Assembly: GCA_020438485.1 (NCBI GenBank)
Contig: JAGQUM010000005.1
Coordinates: forward strand, 1-64,000
DNA from: Thermoleophilia bacterium
GTDB lineage: Bacteria > Actinomycetota > Thermoleophilia > Miltoncostaeales > Miltoncostaeaceae
Direction of reading: 5' to 3'
Length of the DNA stretch: 64,000 nt
This document shows, piece by piece, positions 16,953 to 26,203 of this stretch. Each line of letters begins with the position of its first letter. The stretch's first letter is position 1. A model generated the notes under the pieces. It ran no database searches. It was not told the DNA's origin and was given only the letters and a program-made list of their open reading frames with translations. The position numbers and the translations under genes were made by a program.

Positions 16953-18716
16953 ATGAGAGACTTCTGGCGACTGATGGGCTTCCTGCGGCCATACCGCGGC
17001 CGCGTGACGATCACCGTGCTGGCGGCGGCCGGCCTGATGGCCTGCACGCTCACCTTGCCGTACCTCACGGGGCGCATCATCGACGAGGTCCTGCGAGGCG
17101 GGCACCGCGACCGGCTCCCGGGTCTGCTGTGGGCGATGCTGGGGATCGCCGCTCTGCGCTTCGCGCTGGGGCTGGTGCGCCGCCAGGTGGCGGGCAATGT
17201 CAGTCTCGGCGTCGAGTACGACATGCGCGACACGGTGTTCGGAAAGGTCCAGCACATGTCGCTGGGCTTCTTCGACCGGATGCCGGTGGGCCAGTTGATG
17301 TCCCGCGCGACGACCGACCTTCAGACCGTGCGCTTCTTCCTCGGGTACGGCCTGGTCTTCGCGTTCACGTCAGTGCTGACCCTGCTCGTGTCCGTGGTCA
17401 TCCTGCTGTCCATCAACGCCCCTCTGGCCCTGGCCTCCCTGACCATCGGGCCGCTGCTGATGTTCCTGGCCGTCCGCCTGGGCCGCCTGTCGGCGGGGCT
17501 GCGCATCGACGTGCAGCAGCGGCTGGGCGAGGTCAGCCAGATGGGCGAGGAAAGCGTGGCCGGCATCCGGGTGATCAAGGCGTTCGGGCGCGAGGCCGAG
17601 CGGGCGGCCGCGTTCGAGGGCGTGGCCATGGGCGCCGTGGGGCGCACGCTCGACGTGGCCCGCCTGGAGGCCCGGTACGAGCCGATGATGGGCTTCCTGC
17701 CCACGGCCGGCCTCGCAGTGATCCTGCTGATGGGCGGCCGCCAGGTGATGGACGGCACCCTGACGCTGGGTCAGTTCGTGCAGTTCTACCTGTACCTGTC
17801 GCTCATGATCGGCCCGTTCCAGTCCTTCGGGTTCCTCGTATCCGGCGCGCAGCGGGCGCTCGCCGGGGGACGCCGGATCTTTGAGATCCTCGACTCCACC
17901 ACCGACGTGCCCGAGGCCCCCGGCGCGCGCGGGCTACCGCCCGGCGGCGGCGCGATCCGCATGCGGGACGTCACGTTTGCGTACTCACCACGTGATAACG
18001 GCGCGGAGGCCCGCAACGTGCTGCGCGACGTGGACCTCGACGTCCCCGCGGGGCGCACCGTGGCGCTGATCGGCGCGACGGGGTCGGGCAAGACCACGCT
18101 GACGGAGCTGATCCCCCGATACTACGACCCCACGGCCGGGAGCGTCAGCGTCGACGGCGTCGACGTGCGCGAGCTGCGCCTGCACGACCTGCGTCGGGCC
18201 ATCGGCGTGGTGTCGCAGGAGCCGTTCCTGTTCTCGACCACCGTGCGCGACAACATCGCGTACGGCAGGCCCGACGCGACCCAGGACGAGGTGGAGGCCG
18301 CCGCCCGGATGGCGCACGCCCACGAGTTCATCGGCCGCCTGCCCAAGGGCTACGACACCGTCATCGGCGAGCGCGGCCTCAGCCTGTCCGGCGGCCAGCG
18401 GCAGCGGCTGGCCATCGCCCGAGCGGTCATCACCAACCCCCGGATCCTCATCCTCGACGAGGCGACCGCGTCGGTGGACGCGTCGACGGAGCGCGAGATC
18501 CAGGACGCCCTGCGCAACGTGATGCGCCAGCGAACCACGGTGATCATCGCCCACCGCCTCTCCACAATCCGGCTGGCGGACGAGATCGTGGTGCTCGACC
18601 ACGGACGCGTGGCGGCGCGTGGCACGCACCGCGACCTGTACGCGTCGAGCTCGCTGTACCGCGAGATCCACGACGGCGGCCTGGCCCGCCCCGAACTGGT
18701 GCTGGGGGACGTGTGA
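16953..18716 (+). CDS. ABC exporter, half-transporter subunit 1 (multidrug/lipid type)
   Basis: A 587-residue half-transporter with a six-helix membrane domain (residues about 1-320) followed by an ATPase domain. The ATPase has Walker A GATGSGKTT, signature LSGGQRQR, Walker B ILILDEATASVD with its catalytic glutamate, and switch IIAHRLSTI. The ATG at 16953 begins MRDFWRLMGFLRPYRGR, as expected for the elbow helix; the longer upstream frame is not protein-like. Its stop overlaps the start of the second half-transporter as GTGA, so a heterodimer is likely. The substrate is unknown. Control by the palindrome just upstream is plausible. Confidence 0.93.
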   Translation: MRDFWRLMGFLRPYRGRVTITVLAAAGLMACTLTLPYLTGRIIDEVLRGGHRDRLPGLLWAMLGIAALRFALGLVRRQVAGNVSLGVEYDMRDTVFGKVQHMSLGFFDRMPVGQLMSRATTDLQTVRFFLGYGLVFAFTSVLTLLVSVVILLSINAPLALASLTIGPLLMFLAVRLGRLSAGLRIDVQQRLGEVSQMGEESVAGIRVIKAFGREAERAAAFEGVAMGAVGRTLDVARLEARYEPMMGFLPTAGLAVILLMGGRQVMDGTLTLGQFVQFYLYLSLMIGPFQSFGFLVSGAQRALAGGRRIFEILDSTTDVPEAPGARGLPPGGGAIRMRDVTFAYSPRDNGAEARNVLRDVDLDVPAGRTVALIGATGSGKTTLTELIPRYYDPTAGSVSVDGVDVRELRLHDLRRAIGVVSQEPFLFSTTVRDNIAYGRPDATQDEVEAAARMAHAHEFIGRLPKGYDTVIGERGLSLSGGQRQRLAIARAVITNPRILILDEATASVDASTEREIQDALRNVMRQRTTVIIAHRLSTIRLADEIVVLDHGRVAARGTHRDLYASSSLYREIHDGGLARPELVLGDV

Positions 18717-20515
18717 GCCGCGGCCCGGGTCGACACCTCGCACCCCGTGCCGAGGACGAGCTGATCGAGAACCCGGATCCGGAGGCCCGGCGTCTCCGGA
18801 CCCTGCTGCCGTACTTCCGGCCCTACGCGTGGCAGACGGCGGCCACGGTGACGCTGATGGTGCTGGTGACGCTCACGCAGCTCGCCGCGCCCGCCCTGGC
18901 CCAGTACGCCATCGACCATGCCATCGCGAAGAACGACGAGGCGGTGCTCGGCTGGTGCGTGGCCGCGTTCGTCCTGGTGGGTGTCCTGGGCATGGTCGCG
19001 AACGGCCTGCAGTCGTACGCGTCGGTGTGGGTCGGCGAGCGGGTGTTGTTCGACCTGCGCCGGCGCCTTTTCCGCCACGTCATGGACCTCGAGCTCGGCT
19101 ACCACGAGAGCGTCCCCACGGGACGCACCGTCAGCCGGCTGACGAGCGACATCGAGGCCCTCAACCAGCTGGTCACTGACGGGGCGACGACGCTGGTCAT
19201 CAACGGCCTCCAGTTCGTCGGCGTGGTCGTGATCCTGTTCCTGTACGACCCGCAGCTCGCGCTGATGTGCTTCGCCGTGTTCCCGCTGCTGGCCATCGTC
19301 ACCGCCGCGTTCCGCGTGGGCTCGGCGCGCGCATACCGCCGCACCCGCGAGAAGGTGGCCGAGGTGCTGTCGGTGCTGCAGGAGACGCTCGCGGGCATGC
19401 GGGTGGTGCAGGGCTTCGGGCGCCAGGACGCCGCCCGTCGCGCGTTCGGCGACGCCAACGTCGAGTACCGCCGCGCCAACATGTCGACGATCTACCTGTC
19501 GAGCCTGTACTTCCCCGGCATCGAGCTGCTCGCCGCCGGGGGCACGCTGATCGTGCTGTGGTCGGGCACGGAGCGGGTGCTCGACGGCGACCTCACGGTG
19601 GGCGTGATGGTGGCGTTCATCGGCTACCTGTCGAACTTCTTCGACCCCATCCAGCAGCTTTCACAGCTCTACAACACGCTCCAGTCCGCGTCGGCCGCGC
19701 TGGAAAAGATCAACGGGGTGTTCAAAACCACGCCACGCGTGGCCGACCGGCCCGACGCGGTGGCGATGCCCCCCGCCCGCGGCGCGATCTCGCTGGACGA
19801 CGTGACGTTCGAGTATCGCCCGGGCCGCCCCGTCATCGAGCACCTGTCGCTCGAGATCCCCGCCGGCTCCACCGTGGCGCTGGTGGGCGCGACCGGGGCC
19901 GGCAAGTCGACGCTGGCCAAACTGATCGCGCGCTTCTACGACCCCCAGGCGGGGTCGGTACGCATCGACGGGCGCGATGTCCGCGACGTCACGCTCGACT
20001 CCCTGCGGGCGCAGATGGCCGTGGTTCCGCAAGAGGGCCACCTGTTCGCCGGCACGCTGCGCGACAACCTGCTGTTCGGCCGGCCCGGCGCGGACGACGC
20101 GACCCTGCTGGCGGCGCTCGCCGCCGTCGACGAGGGCGACCTGCTGGCGTCGCTGCCGAACGGGCTCGACAGCCCGGTGAGCGAGCGCGGCACAGGCCTG
20201 TCGGCGGGACAACGCCAGCTCGTGTCGTTCGCCCGGGCCCTGGTGGCCGACCCGCGCATCCTCATCCTGGACGAGGCCACGTCGTCGGTGGATGTGCAGA
20301 CCGAGCACCGCATCGAGCGGGCCATGGACACGCTGCTGGCAGGCCGCACGGCCGTGCTCATCGCCCACCGGCTGTCCACGATCCGCAACGCCGACATGAT
20401 CGTGGTGCTCGACCACGGGCGGATCGTCGAGCGGGGCTCCCACGACGCACTGGTGGGGGCCGGGGGCCGCTACGCCCAGCTGCACGGCGACTGGCACAGC
20501 CTGGTGGACGCCTGA
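18713..20515 (+). CDS. ABC exporter, half-transporter subunit 2
   Basis: A 600-residue half-transporter with a short acidic N-terminal extension (residues 1-35), six membrane helices and an ATPase domain. Walker A is GATGAGKST, the signature is LSAGQRQL rather than LSGGQ, Walker B is ILILDEATSSVD and the switch is LIAHRLSTI. Both subunits of the pair keep the Walker B glutamate, so the usual sign of a degenerate site in heterodimeric exporters is limited to this altered signature. The GTG start overlaps the stop of subunit 1 by four bases. Confidence 0.93.
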   Translation: MSRGPGRHLAPRAEDELIENPDPEARRLRTLLPYFRPYAWQTAATVTLMVLVTLTQLAAPALAQYAIDHAIAKNDEAVLGWCVAAFVLVGVLGMVANGLQSYASVWVGERVLFDLRRRLFRHVMDLELGYHESVPTGRTVSRLTSDIEALNQLVTDGATTLVINGLQFVGVVVILFLYDPQLALMCFAVFPLLAIVTAAFRVGSARAYRRTREKVAEVLSVLQETLAGMRVVQGFGRQDAARRAFGDANVEYRRANMSTIYLSSLYFPGIELLAAGGTLIVLWSGTERVLDGDLTVGVMVAFIGYLSNFFDPIQQLSQLYNTLQSASAALEKINGVFKTTPRVADRPDAVAMPPARGAISLDDVTFEYRPGRPVIEHLSLEIPAGSTVALVGATGAGKSTLAKLIARFYDPQAGSVRIDGRDVRDVTLDSLRAQMAVVPQEGHLFAGTLRDNLLFGRPGADDATLLAALAAVDEGDLLASLPNGLDSPVSERGTGLSAGQRQLVSFARALVADPRILILDEATSSVDVQTEHRIERAMDTLLAGRTAVLIAHRLSTIRNADMIVVLDHGRIVERGSHDALVGAGGRYAQLHGDWHSLVDA

Positions 20516-20589
20516 CCGGGCGGGCTGACCGGCGAGCCCGCCGCAACGCTCAGGTGCTGTGCTAGGTTTGCCGACGTCCACAGGGCTGA

Positions 20590-20660
20590 TGGGGGATCGT
20601 CTAGCGGTAGGACGCCGGGTTCTGGCCCCGGTAGCGGGGGTTCGAATCCTCCTCCCCCAG
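20590..20660 (+). tRNA. tRNA-Gln (anticodon CTG)
   Basis: A 71-base cloverleaf: acceptor stem TGGGGGA pairing with TCCCCCA, discriminator G, anticodon stem CCGGG/CCCGG with loop TTCTGGC (anticodon CTG), and T-arm around GGTTCGAATCC. The weak U1-A72 first pair is a known identity feature of glutamine tRNAs. CCA is not encoded. A likely -10 element TAGGTT lies at 20563-20568. Confidence 0.95.
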
Positions 20661-20695
20661 CTCGTGGAATTTCAGGCATAATGCCCGAAGGCCGT

Positions 20696-20768
20696 GGCGC
20701 ATTCGTCTAGGGGCCTAGGACGCCGCCCTCTCACGGCGGTAACACGGGTTCAAATCCCGTATGCGCTA
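20696..20768 (+). tRNA. tRNA-Glu (anticodon CTC)
   Basis: A 73-base cloverleaf: acceptor GGCGCAT pairing with ATGCGCT (first pair G-U), anticodon stem CCGCC/GGCGG with loop CTCTCAC (anticodon CTC), T-arm GGGTTCAAATCCC, discriminator A and no encoded CCA. It lies 35 bases after tRNA-Gln and shares the terminator that follows, so the two are probably one transcript. Confidence 0.95.
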
Positions 20769-20774
20769 CCTCGC

Positions 20775-20808
20775 GGGCTCGCCGCCGTCACCCGACGGCG
20801 GCGAGCCC
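20775..20808. terminator. Hairpin terminator after the tRNA pair
   Basis: A perfect 15-base stem (GGGCTCGCCGCCGTC with its complement) and a four-base loop ACCC lie six bases after tRNA-Glu. The glycosyltransferase gene converges from the other side, so the hairpin can serve both strands. There is no long T run, as is usual in very GC-rich genomes. Confidence 0.75.
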
Positions 20809-20821
20809 GACGTGTTTCCGG

Positions 20822-22096
20822 TTACGCAGCGCCGCCGCCCGCGGGGGACGCGCGCACGAACGCGACCGCCAGCCCCAGCGTGCGGGGGTCGTCGCCGAGG
20901 CCGGCGTCGCGGGGACACACCGCGTCGGCCACGACCGAGATCATCAACCCCGCCTCACGGCCCGGTGTCGCGGGGGCCCGCGCCCGAAGCACTGCCACGT
21001 CGCCCTCCTCACCGTCCGGCCCGCGGGCGAGGACCCGCCCCCCGAACGTGATGCGCGCGGTGTCACGCACGGCGCGCGTCACGGCACCGGCGAGGCCCAC
21101 CTCCACGTCGAGGTCGGCGGTCCCGTCCGCGGGCACCACCACGTGCGCCGCCTGCCCCGTGGTCCACCGGAACGGGCGACCACCGGCTCCGACCTCCAAC
21201 GGCGACCACCCGGCTTCCGGCGAGAACTCCGCGGCACCCACGGTGGCTCGCGGCGCGGCGGGGCCCGAACGCTTGGTCCGCACGGCCCGCCGCCACACGT
21301 CGCCCGGCGTCCCGGGCGGCGACTCGAGCGACAGCTCGCCGCGGCCCGTCGCGAACGCCTCGACGACGGCGGCGAGGCCCTCCTCGACCGCGCGGTCCGG
21401 GTCCCTCGCGAGATCCCCCGCCACCCGCGTCTGCTGGCGGACGTCGCGGGTGACGTAGACGTCGCGCCGCGACGACGACGGGAACTTGAACAGCGTCGCG
21501 CGGCGTGAATGGGCACAGCGGTACCCCCGCGCCCGCACACGTGCGGCGAAGTCGACGTCCACGGGCACGCGGGTTTCGTGCGGCAGCCGCCACCCGCCCA
21601 CCGCCGCCGCGATCTCCCGGCGATGCAGCGTCGCGCCGGGCATCACGGTGGGATGACGGTCGAGCCCGAGGCCGTGCCCCAGGCCCGCGACAGCCATCAC
21701 GCCCGTGCCGGGGGGCCCGTACGCGATGGCGACGCCGTGCACGTGGTCCGCGTCGCGCTCGCGCTGGACGTCCAGCAGGTACTCCAGGTGGCGTGGATGC
21801 CAGAGGTCGTCGTGCCCCAGGTACGCCACGAACGGCGCCCGGGCCTCCGCGACCCCCCGGTTGTTGGGCCCCGACTGGCATCCGACGCGCGGCTCGAGGG
21901 CGATGAAGCGCGCCCGCCCGTCGCCGGCCGCGGCGACCACGTCCGGGGTGTCGTCCGTGCAGCCGTCGCCCACCACGAGGAGCTCGATGTCGTCCACGGT
22001 CTGCGCCAGCGCCGAGGCCATGCTGAGCCGCAGCGCCTCGGGGAAGTTCCACGTCGCGAGGACGACGGTCACGCGGGGCGCGGCGGGGCGCGTCAC
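20822..22096 (-). CDS. Family 2 glycosyltransferase with a C-terminal strand-rich domain
   Basis: A GT-A fold glycosyltransferase of 424 residues. The N-terminal 210 residues carry VTVVLATWNFPEALRLSM, LLVVGDGCTDDTP (nucleotide-sugar aspartates), NRGVAEARAPFVAYLGHDD (the DxD-like metal site is HDD) and a late VDVDFAARVRARG. The last 180 residues form a strand-rich region with segments such as RPFRWTTGQAAHVVVPADG and ARITFGGRVLARG that I cannot name. The GTG at 22096 is chosen because it overlaps the upstream cupin gene stop as GTGA; a longer frame to 22249 is not protein-like. It probably acts on a cell-surface glycan together with that gene. Confidence 0.85.
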   Translation of the reverse strand: MTRPAAPRVTVVLATWNFPEALRLSMASALAQTVDDIELLVVGDGCTDDTPDVVAAAGDGRARFIALEPRVGCQSGPNNRGVAEARAPFVAYLGHDDLWHPRHLEYLLDVQRERDADHVHGVAIAYGPPGTGVMAVAGLGHGLGLDRHPTVMPGATLHRREIAAAVGGWRLPHETRVPVDVDFAARVRARGYRCAHSRRATLFKFPSSSRRDVYVTRDVRQQTRVAGDLARDPDRAVEEGLAAVVEAFATGRGELSLESPPGTPGDVWRRAVRTKRSGPAAPRATVGAAEFSPEAGWSPLEVGAGGRPFRWTTGQAAHVVVPADGTADLDVEVGLAGAVTRAVRDTARITFGGRVLARGPDGEEGDVAVLRARAPATPGREAGLMISVVADAVCPRDAGLGDDPRTLGLAVAFVRASPAGGGAA

Positions 22097-22638
22097 CCCG
22101 ACCGCGGCGAGGCGCCGCGAAACCGGAACGGGATCGCGTCGGTGTCCGCGGGAAGCCGGCGCTTGTCCGGCGCGTCGTAGTCGTACGGCCGGGTCGGCAG
22201 GTTCACGAACATCGCTTCCGCCGTACCGATGTTCTGCACGCCGTGCCACACACCCGGCGGGATCTCCACCAACCGCCGGCGGCGCTCACCGCCGCTCACC
22301 TCCAGCACGGTTCCGCGGCTCGGGGAGCCCGGCCGGTCGTCGTACATCACGACCAGCATCCGTCCGCTGACGAGCGCCAGACGGTCGTGCTGGCGGTCGT
22401 GAACGATCCACGCCTTCGCGACGCCCGCCTCGACGGTCGCCAGGTAGACGTGCGGAGGGGGATCACCCAGGCCCCACGCCGCCGTCCACAGCTCGCACGT
22501 CTCACCCCGGTCGTCAAGGATCGGCGTGAGGTCACGTATGCGCACCCCGGCGATGTCCGCGCGGATCTCGTGACCGCCGGCGTGGGCCTTCGCCGGGTCC
22601 GGCGTTCCGTCAAGGGGGGCCGACCTGGTGCTCTCCAT
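22093..22638 (-). CDS. RmlC-like cupin (dTDP-4-dehydrorhamnose 3,5-epimerase family)
   Basis: A 181-residue cupin resembling the dTDP-sugar 3,5-epimerase family. Visible are WIVHDRQHDRLALVSGRMLVVMYDDR, GSPSRGTVLEVSGG, VEIPPGVWHGVQNIG and the tail PTRPYDYDAPDKRRLPADTDAIPF. The catalytic His of true RmlC lies in a similar H-x-Q-x-D context, here HDRQHD. It overlaps the glycosyltransferase gene, so the pair may make and transfer a deoxysugar, but no other rml genes are near. True epimerase activity is therefore uncertain. Confidence 0.8.
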   Translation of the reverse strand: MESTRSAPLDGTPDPAKAHAGGHEIRADIAGVRIRDLTPILDDRGETCELWTAAWGLGDPPPHVYLATVEAGVAKAWIVHDRQHDRLALVSGRMLVVMYDDRPGSPSRGTVLEVSGGERRRRLVEIPPGVWHGVQNIGTAEAMFVNLPTRPYDYDAPDKRRLPADTDAIPFRFRGASPRSG

Positions 22639-22723
22639 GGCGCCACTGTAGGGCGCCGTCCCCGCGCCCGGTAAATGCCTCGCCCCCGAGGGATTTGCGC
22701 TTCATCTCGGGCGCGTGGCGTCC

Positions 22724-22729
22724 GATACT
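22724..22729 (+). promoter_or_regulatory. Possible -10 element of the GGDEF-EAL gene
   Basis: The hexamer GATACT is a five-of-six match to TATACT/TATAAT-type elements and lies about 50 bases before the GTG start at 22777, on the strand of that gene. TTCATC, 17 bases upstream, would be a poor -35. Confidence 0.3.
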
Positions 22730-22776
22730 AGAGTGCTTTCGGCGCGAACCACCGACCGGGGAGACCGCGCGACATC

Positions 22777-25230
22777 GTGCTGTGGGTCCTGTTGGTCATA
22801 TGCGTGGTGGCGGCCCTGGGCGCCGCCGGTTGGTACGTCCGCAAGACGGCGGGCCAGCAGACGCCCCTGTACGGCGCGTCCGTGGGGCTGGTGGCCGTCG
22901 GGGTGGTGACGGCCGACCTCCCCTCGCTGTTCGACGTGGGGTCCCTGCAGCACGAGATGGGCCTCGCGGGCACCCTGCTGGCGGTGGCCGGGCTCGTGCT
23001 CCTGACCCGGGAGATCACCTCCTCGTGGAAGCACATCGCGTGCGACACCGCGCTCATCGGCCTGGGCCCGCCGCTCTCGGTCTACACCGTCCTGCTCTTG
23101 ACGCTGGACATCCCGAACGACGCGAACCAGAACCTCGACGTCATCACGGCCTGCATCGTCTGCTGGTCGGCGGTGCTCATCGTCAACCTCGCGATGCTCG
23201 CCGAGGTGCCCGCCCGCCGCGACCGGGCGCTGTGCGCGACGTACGGGGTGACGCGCGCCGTGCTGTGGATGCTGCTCGCCGCTGAGTCCAGCGACCTCTT
23301 TGCCGTCCCCGCCTGGGTCCAGATGGCCGTCGCGACGCTCGGCATCGTGGCCGTCACCGCATACCTCGCGCGTTTGTCGCGCTTCAGGATCCAGCCGGTC
23401 GTCAACCCCATCGAGCGCGGCAGCGGCGCCGTCCCCCACGCGATGGTGGTCGCGGCGACAGGCGTGGTCCTGGCGGGCATCATCGCCGACCCCGACGTCG
23501 CGCGTCGGTCGCTGGTCGTGCCCGGGGCCCTCGCGATCGCGGCGATGCTCGCGCGGCTCATCCTCATCGTCCGTGACGCCTCACGGGCCGCCGCCCACGC
23601 GGAGGCGCGCGAGCTCTACTACCGCACGCTGGTGCAGGACTCCAGCGACGTCATCATGATCAGCACCCCGGAGGGGCGGCTGGAGTACGTGAGCCCCGCC
23701 GCCGAGCACGTGCTGGGCGACGGAGACCTGACCGGCGCGACGCTTTGGGACGCCCTGAGCATCCCTGCCTCTCGGGTGGAGGAGTCCCTCGCCCGCGCCG
23801 GCGACGGCGACCACGTCGTGCTGGAGGGGCGCCACGGGGACCGTGCCATCGAGGCCTCGATCTCAGCCCGCGGCGATCAGCTCGTGGTGTCCGCCCGCGA
23901 CGTGACCGAGCGCGACCAGCTGCGACAGCGTCTGCACCGGTTGGCCTACCACGACCCCCTCACCGACCTGCCCAACCGGCTCCAGTTGCTGGAGGCGGTC
24001 GGCACGATGCTGGACGAATTCGCCGCCGGCGGCCCCCCGGTGTCGGTGCTGTTCGTGGACCTCGACCGCTTCAAGCACATCAACGACGCCAGTGGCCACG
24101 CCGTGGGCGACGCGGTGCTGCAGCAGGTCGCCGACCGCCTGCGCTCGCGGGCCCGGGGCCGCATGCTGGCCCGCCTCGGAGGCGACGAGTTCGTGGTGGT
24201 GCACTGCGGCGACCCGGACGAGGCGCAGGCGCTCGCGGAGGAGGTCACCGCGGCGCTCACCAAGCCCTTCCACGTGGACGGCCGCGCGTACCAGATCGGC
24301 GCGTCGACGGGCATCGCCTTGGCCTCCCCCACGACGACCTCGCACGAGATGCTGCGGCGCGCCGATCTCGCCATGTACCAGGCCAAGCGCGGCCGGGGTG
24401 GCTGGGCGCTGTACGAGCACGGCCTCGTCGAGGCGGCCGCGGCCCGGGTCGACGCCGAAGGTGAGGTCGCGCACGCCCTGCGCCAGGGACGCCTCCACAT
24501 GTACCTGCAGCCGCTCGTCAGCACGTCCACGCTCGGCGTGCTGGGGTGCGAGGCGCTGCTGCGCTGGCGCCGGCGCGACGGGTCCGTGGTGGGCCCGCTG
24601 CCGATGCTCCAGTTCGCCGAGCAGACCCACCAGCTCGGCACCCTGACGGGGCGCATGCTGCGTGAGGCCGTCTCGCGCCTGGCGACGACGCCGGGCAACG
24701 GGTCCATCGCCGTCAACGTGCCCGCGAGCGTGCTGGTCGAGCCGGGCCTGCCGGCGGAGATCGCGCGGACGCTCGACGTCGCCGGGGTCGACCCGTCGCG
24801 GCTCGAGATCGAGATCACGGAGGAGGCGATGGTCGCCCAGGGCGCCCGCAGCCTCGAGGCCGTCAACGCGCTGCGGGCGTACGGCGTGCGCCTGGTGATC
24901 GATGACTTCGGCACCGGCTACTCGTCGCTGTCGTACCTCACCCGGTTCCCCGTCGACGGCGTCAAGATCGACCGCAGCTTCATCAGCGAGATCGGTTCCA
25001 GCACCGCCGCCCGCAGCGTCGTCCGGGGCCTGGTCGGCGTCACCCGCGAGCTCGGCGTCCACCTCGTCGCCGAAGGCGTCGAGACCCAGGACCAGCACAA
25101 CTGGCTCCTCGAACTCGGCGTCCCCATCGCCCAGGGGTACTGGTATGCGCGCCCCCAGGACGCAGCTACGGTGCACCGGCTCACATCGCTGTCCGAATGG
25201 TCGTCGGCGGGTGACGCCGCCGCCGTGTGA
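22777..25230 (+). CDS. Membrane-bound PAS-GGDEF-EAL cyclic-di-GMP enzyme
   Basis: An 817-residue signalling protein. About eight membrane helices fill residues 1-270 with no recognised sensor name. A PAS-like domain (residues about 285-385, LVQDSSDVIMISTPEGRLEYVSPAAEHVLG), a GGDEF domain with intact LGGDEF (468-472) and an EAL domain (EALLRW at 592) follow. The EAL part retains EITEEAM, DDFGTGYSS, VKIDRSF and AEGVE, the metal and catalytic residues. Both synthesis and breakdown of c-di-GMP are therefore possible; which one dominates is unknown. GTG 22777 follows a GGGGAGA ribosome site. Confidence 0.93.
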   Translation: MLWVLLVICVVAALGAAGWYVRKTAGQQTPLYGASVGLVAVGVVTADLPSLFDVGSLQHEMGLAGTLLAVAGLVLLTREITSSWKHIACDTALIGLGPPLSVYTVLLLTLDIPNDANQNLDVITACIVCWSAVLIVNLAMLAEVPARRDRALCATYGVTRAVLWMLLAAESSDLFAVPAWVQMAVATLGIVAVTAYLARLSRFRIQPVVNPIERGSGAVPHAMVVAATGVVLAGIIADPDVARRSLVVPGALAIAAMLARLILIVRDASRAAAHAEARELYYRTLVQDSSDVIMISTPEGRLEYVSPAAEHVLGDGDLTGATLWDALSIPASRVEESLARAGDGDHVVLEGRHGDRAIEASISARGDQLVVSARDVTERDQLRQRLHRLAYHDPLTDLPNRLQLLEAVGTMLDEFAAGGPPVSVLFVDLDRFKHINDASGHAVGDAVLQQVADRLRSRARGRMLARLGGDEFVVVHCGDPDEAQALAEEVTAALTKPFHVDGRAYQIGASTGIALASPTTTSHEMLRRADLAMYQAKRGRGGWALYEHGLVEAAAARVDAEGEVAHALRQGRLHMYLQPLVSTSTLGVLGCEALLRWRRRDGSVVGPLPMLQFAEQTHQLGTLTGRMLREAVSRLATTPGNGSIAVNVPASVLVEPGLPAEIARTLDVAGVDPSRLEIEITEEAMVAQGARSLEAVNALRAYGVRLVIDDFGTGYSSLSYLTRFPVDGVKIDRSFISEIGSSTAARSVVRGLVGVTRELGVHLVAEGVETQDQHNWLLELGVPIAQGYWYARPQDAATVHRLTSLSEWSSAGDAAAV

Positions 25231-25321
25231 CGCCGCGGCCGGTGAGCCGCGCTGGCGACGCCCCGTCCGCGCGAGTAGATTCCCGGCCTATTCATCACGG
25301 CATCACCTGTGGAGGGTCTCG

Positions 25322-26170
25322 ATGCGCAAGTGGCACGTGGCGGCGCTGGCCGCCCTCATCGCCGCGTTGTTCGCCCTCGCCGCGTGTGGCGGCGACGACT
25401 CCGGTTCCAACGGGGCGACGACCGTCGCCGGGGCGGACCTCGGCCTCAAGACGCCCGGCACGCTCGTCGTGGGCAGCGACATCCCGTACGCCCCGTTCGA
25501 GTTCACCGACCCCGGATCGTCCGAGGCCAAGGGCTTCGACGTCGACCTGGTGAAGGCCGTCGCGGCAACGTTCGGCGTGACCAACGTGCAGTTCAAGAAG
25601 GAGCGTTTCGACACCATCTTCACGTCGACCGCCCAGGGGCGCTTCGACATGGCCGCGTCGTCCATCACCATCACCGACGAGCGCAAGAAGACGGTGCTGT
25701 TCAGCGACCCGTACTTCGAGGCCAACCAGTCGATCATGGTGCGCGCCGACGACACCCAGGGTCTTGACGGCATCGCCGGCACCACGGTGACCCCCGACGA
25801 GGCGCGGAAGGCGCTCGAGGGCAAGACGATCGCCGTGCAGCGCGGCACGACCGGCGCGGACCTCGCATCGAAGATCCCCGGCGCCGAGGTCAAGCAGTTC
25901 CAGATCATCGACGACGCGTTCAACGCGCTGGCCGCCGGCAAGGCCGACGCCGTGGTGAACGACTACGCCATCTCGGCCTATGCGACGACCAAGAAGCCGC
26001 AGCTCAAGATGATCGCGAAGATCAGTCCGTCCGAGAGCTACGGGTTCGCGTTCGCGAAGGACAACACCAAGCTGCAGGAGGCGTTCAACGTCGGCCTCGC
26101 GAAGGTCAAGGAGGACGGAACCTACGCGAAGATCTACAAGCAGTGGTTCAACGAGGAGCCGCCCAAGTAG
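25322..26170 (+). CDS. Amino acid ABC transporter substrate-binding lipoprotein
   Basis: A 282-residue extracytoplasmic binding protein (SBP_bac_3 family) for polar amino acids. The signal peptide ends in lipobox LAAC, with the lipidated Cys at residue 22. The mature protein shows [58 protein letters not shown] and [14 protein letters not shown], all typical ligand-lobe motifs. A GGAGGG site lies before the ATG. It is the first gene of a three-gene importer (binding protein, permease, ATPase). The precise amino acid is not readable from the sequence. Confidence 0.94.
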   Translation: MRKWHVAALAALIAALFALAACGGDDSGSNGATTVAGADLGLKTPGTLVVGSDIPYAPFEFTDPGSSEAKGFDVDLVKAVAATFGVTNVQFKKERFDTIFTSTAQGRFDMAASSITITDERKKTVLFSDPYFEANQSIMVRADDTQGLDGIAGTTVTPDEARKALEGKTIAVQRGTTGADLASKIPGAEVKQFQIIDDAFNALAAGKADAVVNDYAISAYATTKKPQLKMIAKISPSESYGFAFAKDNTKLQEAFNVGLAKVKEDGTYAKIYKQWFNEEPPK

Positions 26171-26203
26171 CCCGCGAGTCCGCCGGCCGACGGGGGCGAC
26201 GGG

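Noticed and set aside
20470-20679. A small minus-strand open frame with GGGGFEPPLPGPEPGVLPLD
   Set aside because: It is the reverse translation of the tRNA-Gln gene, a well-known annotation artefact.
20822-22249. A longer start (22249) for the glycosyltransferase
   Set aside because: The added residues overlap the cupin gene and look like a shadow frame. The GTGA overlap at 22093-22096 is the better start.
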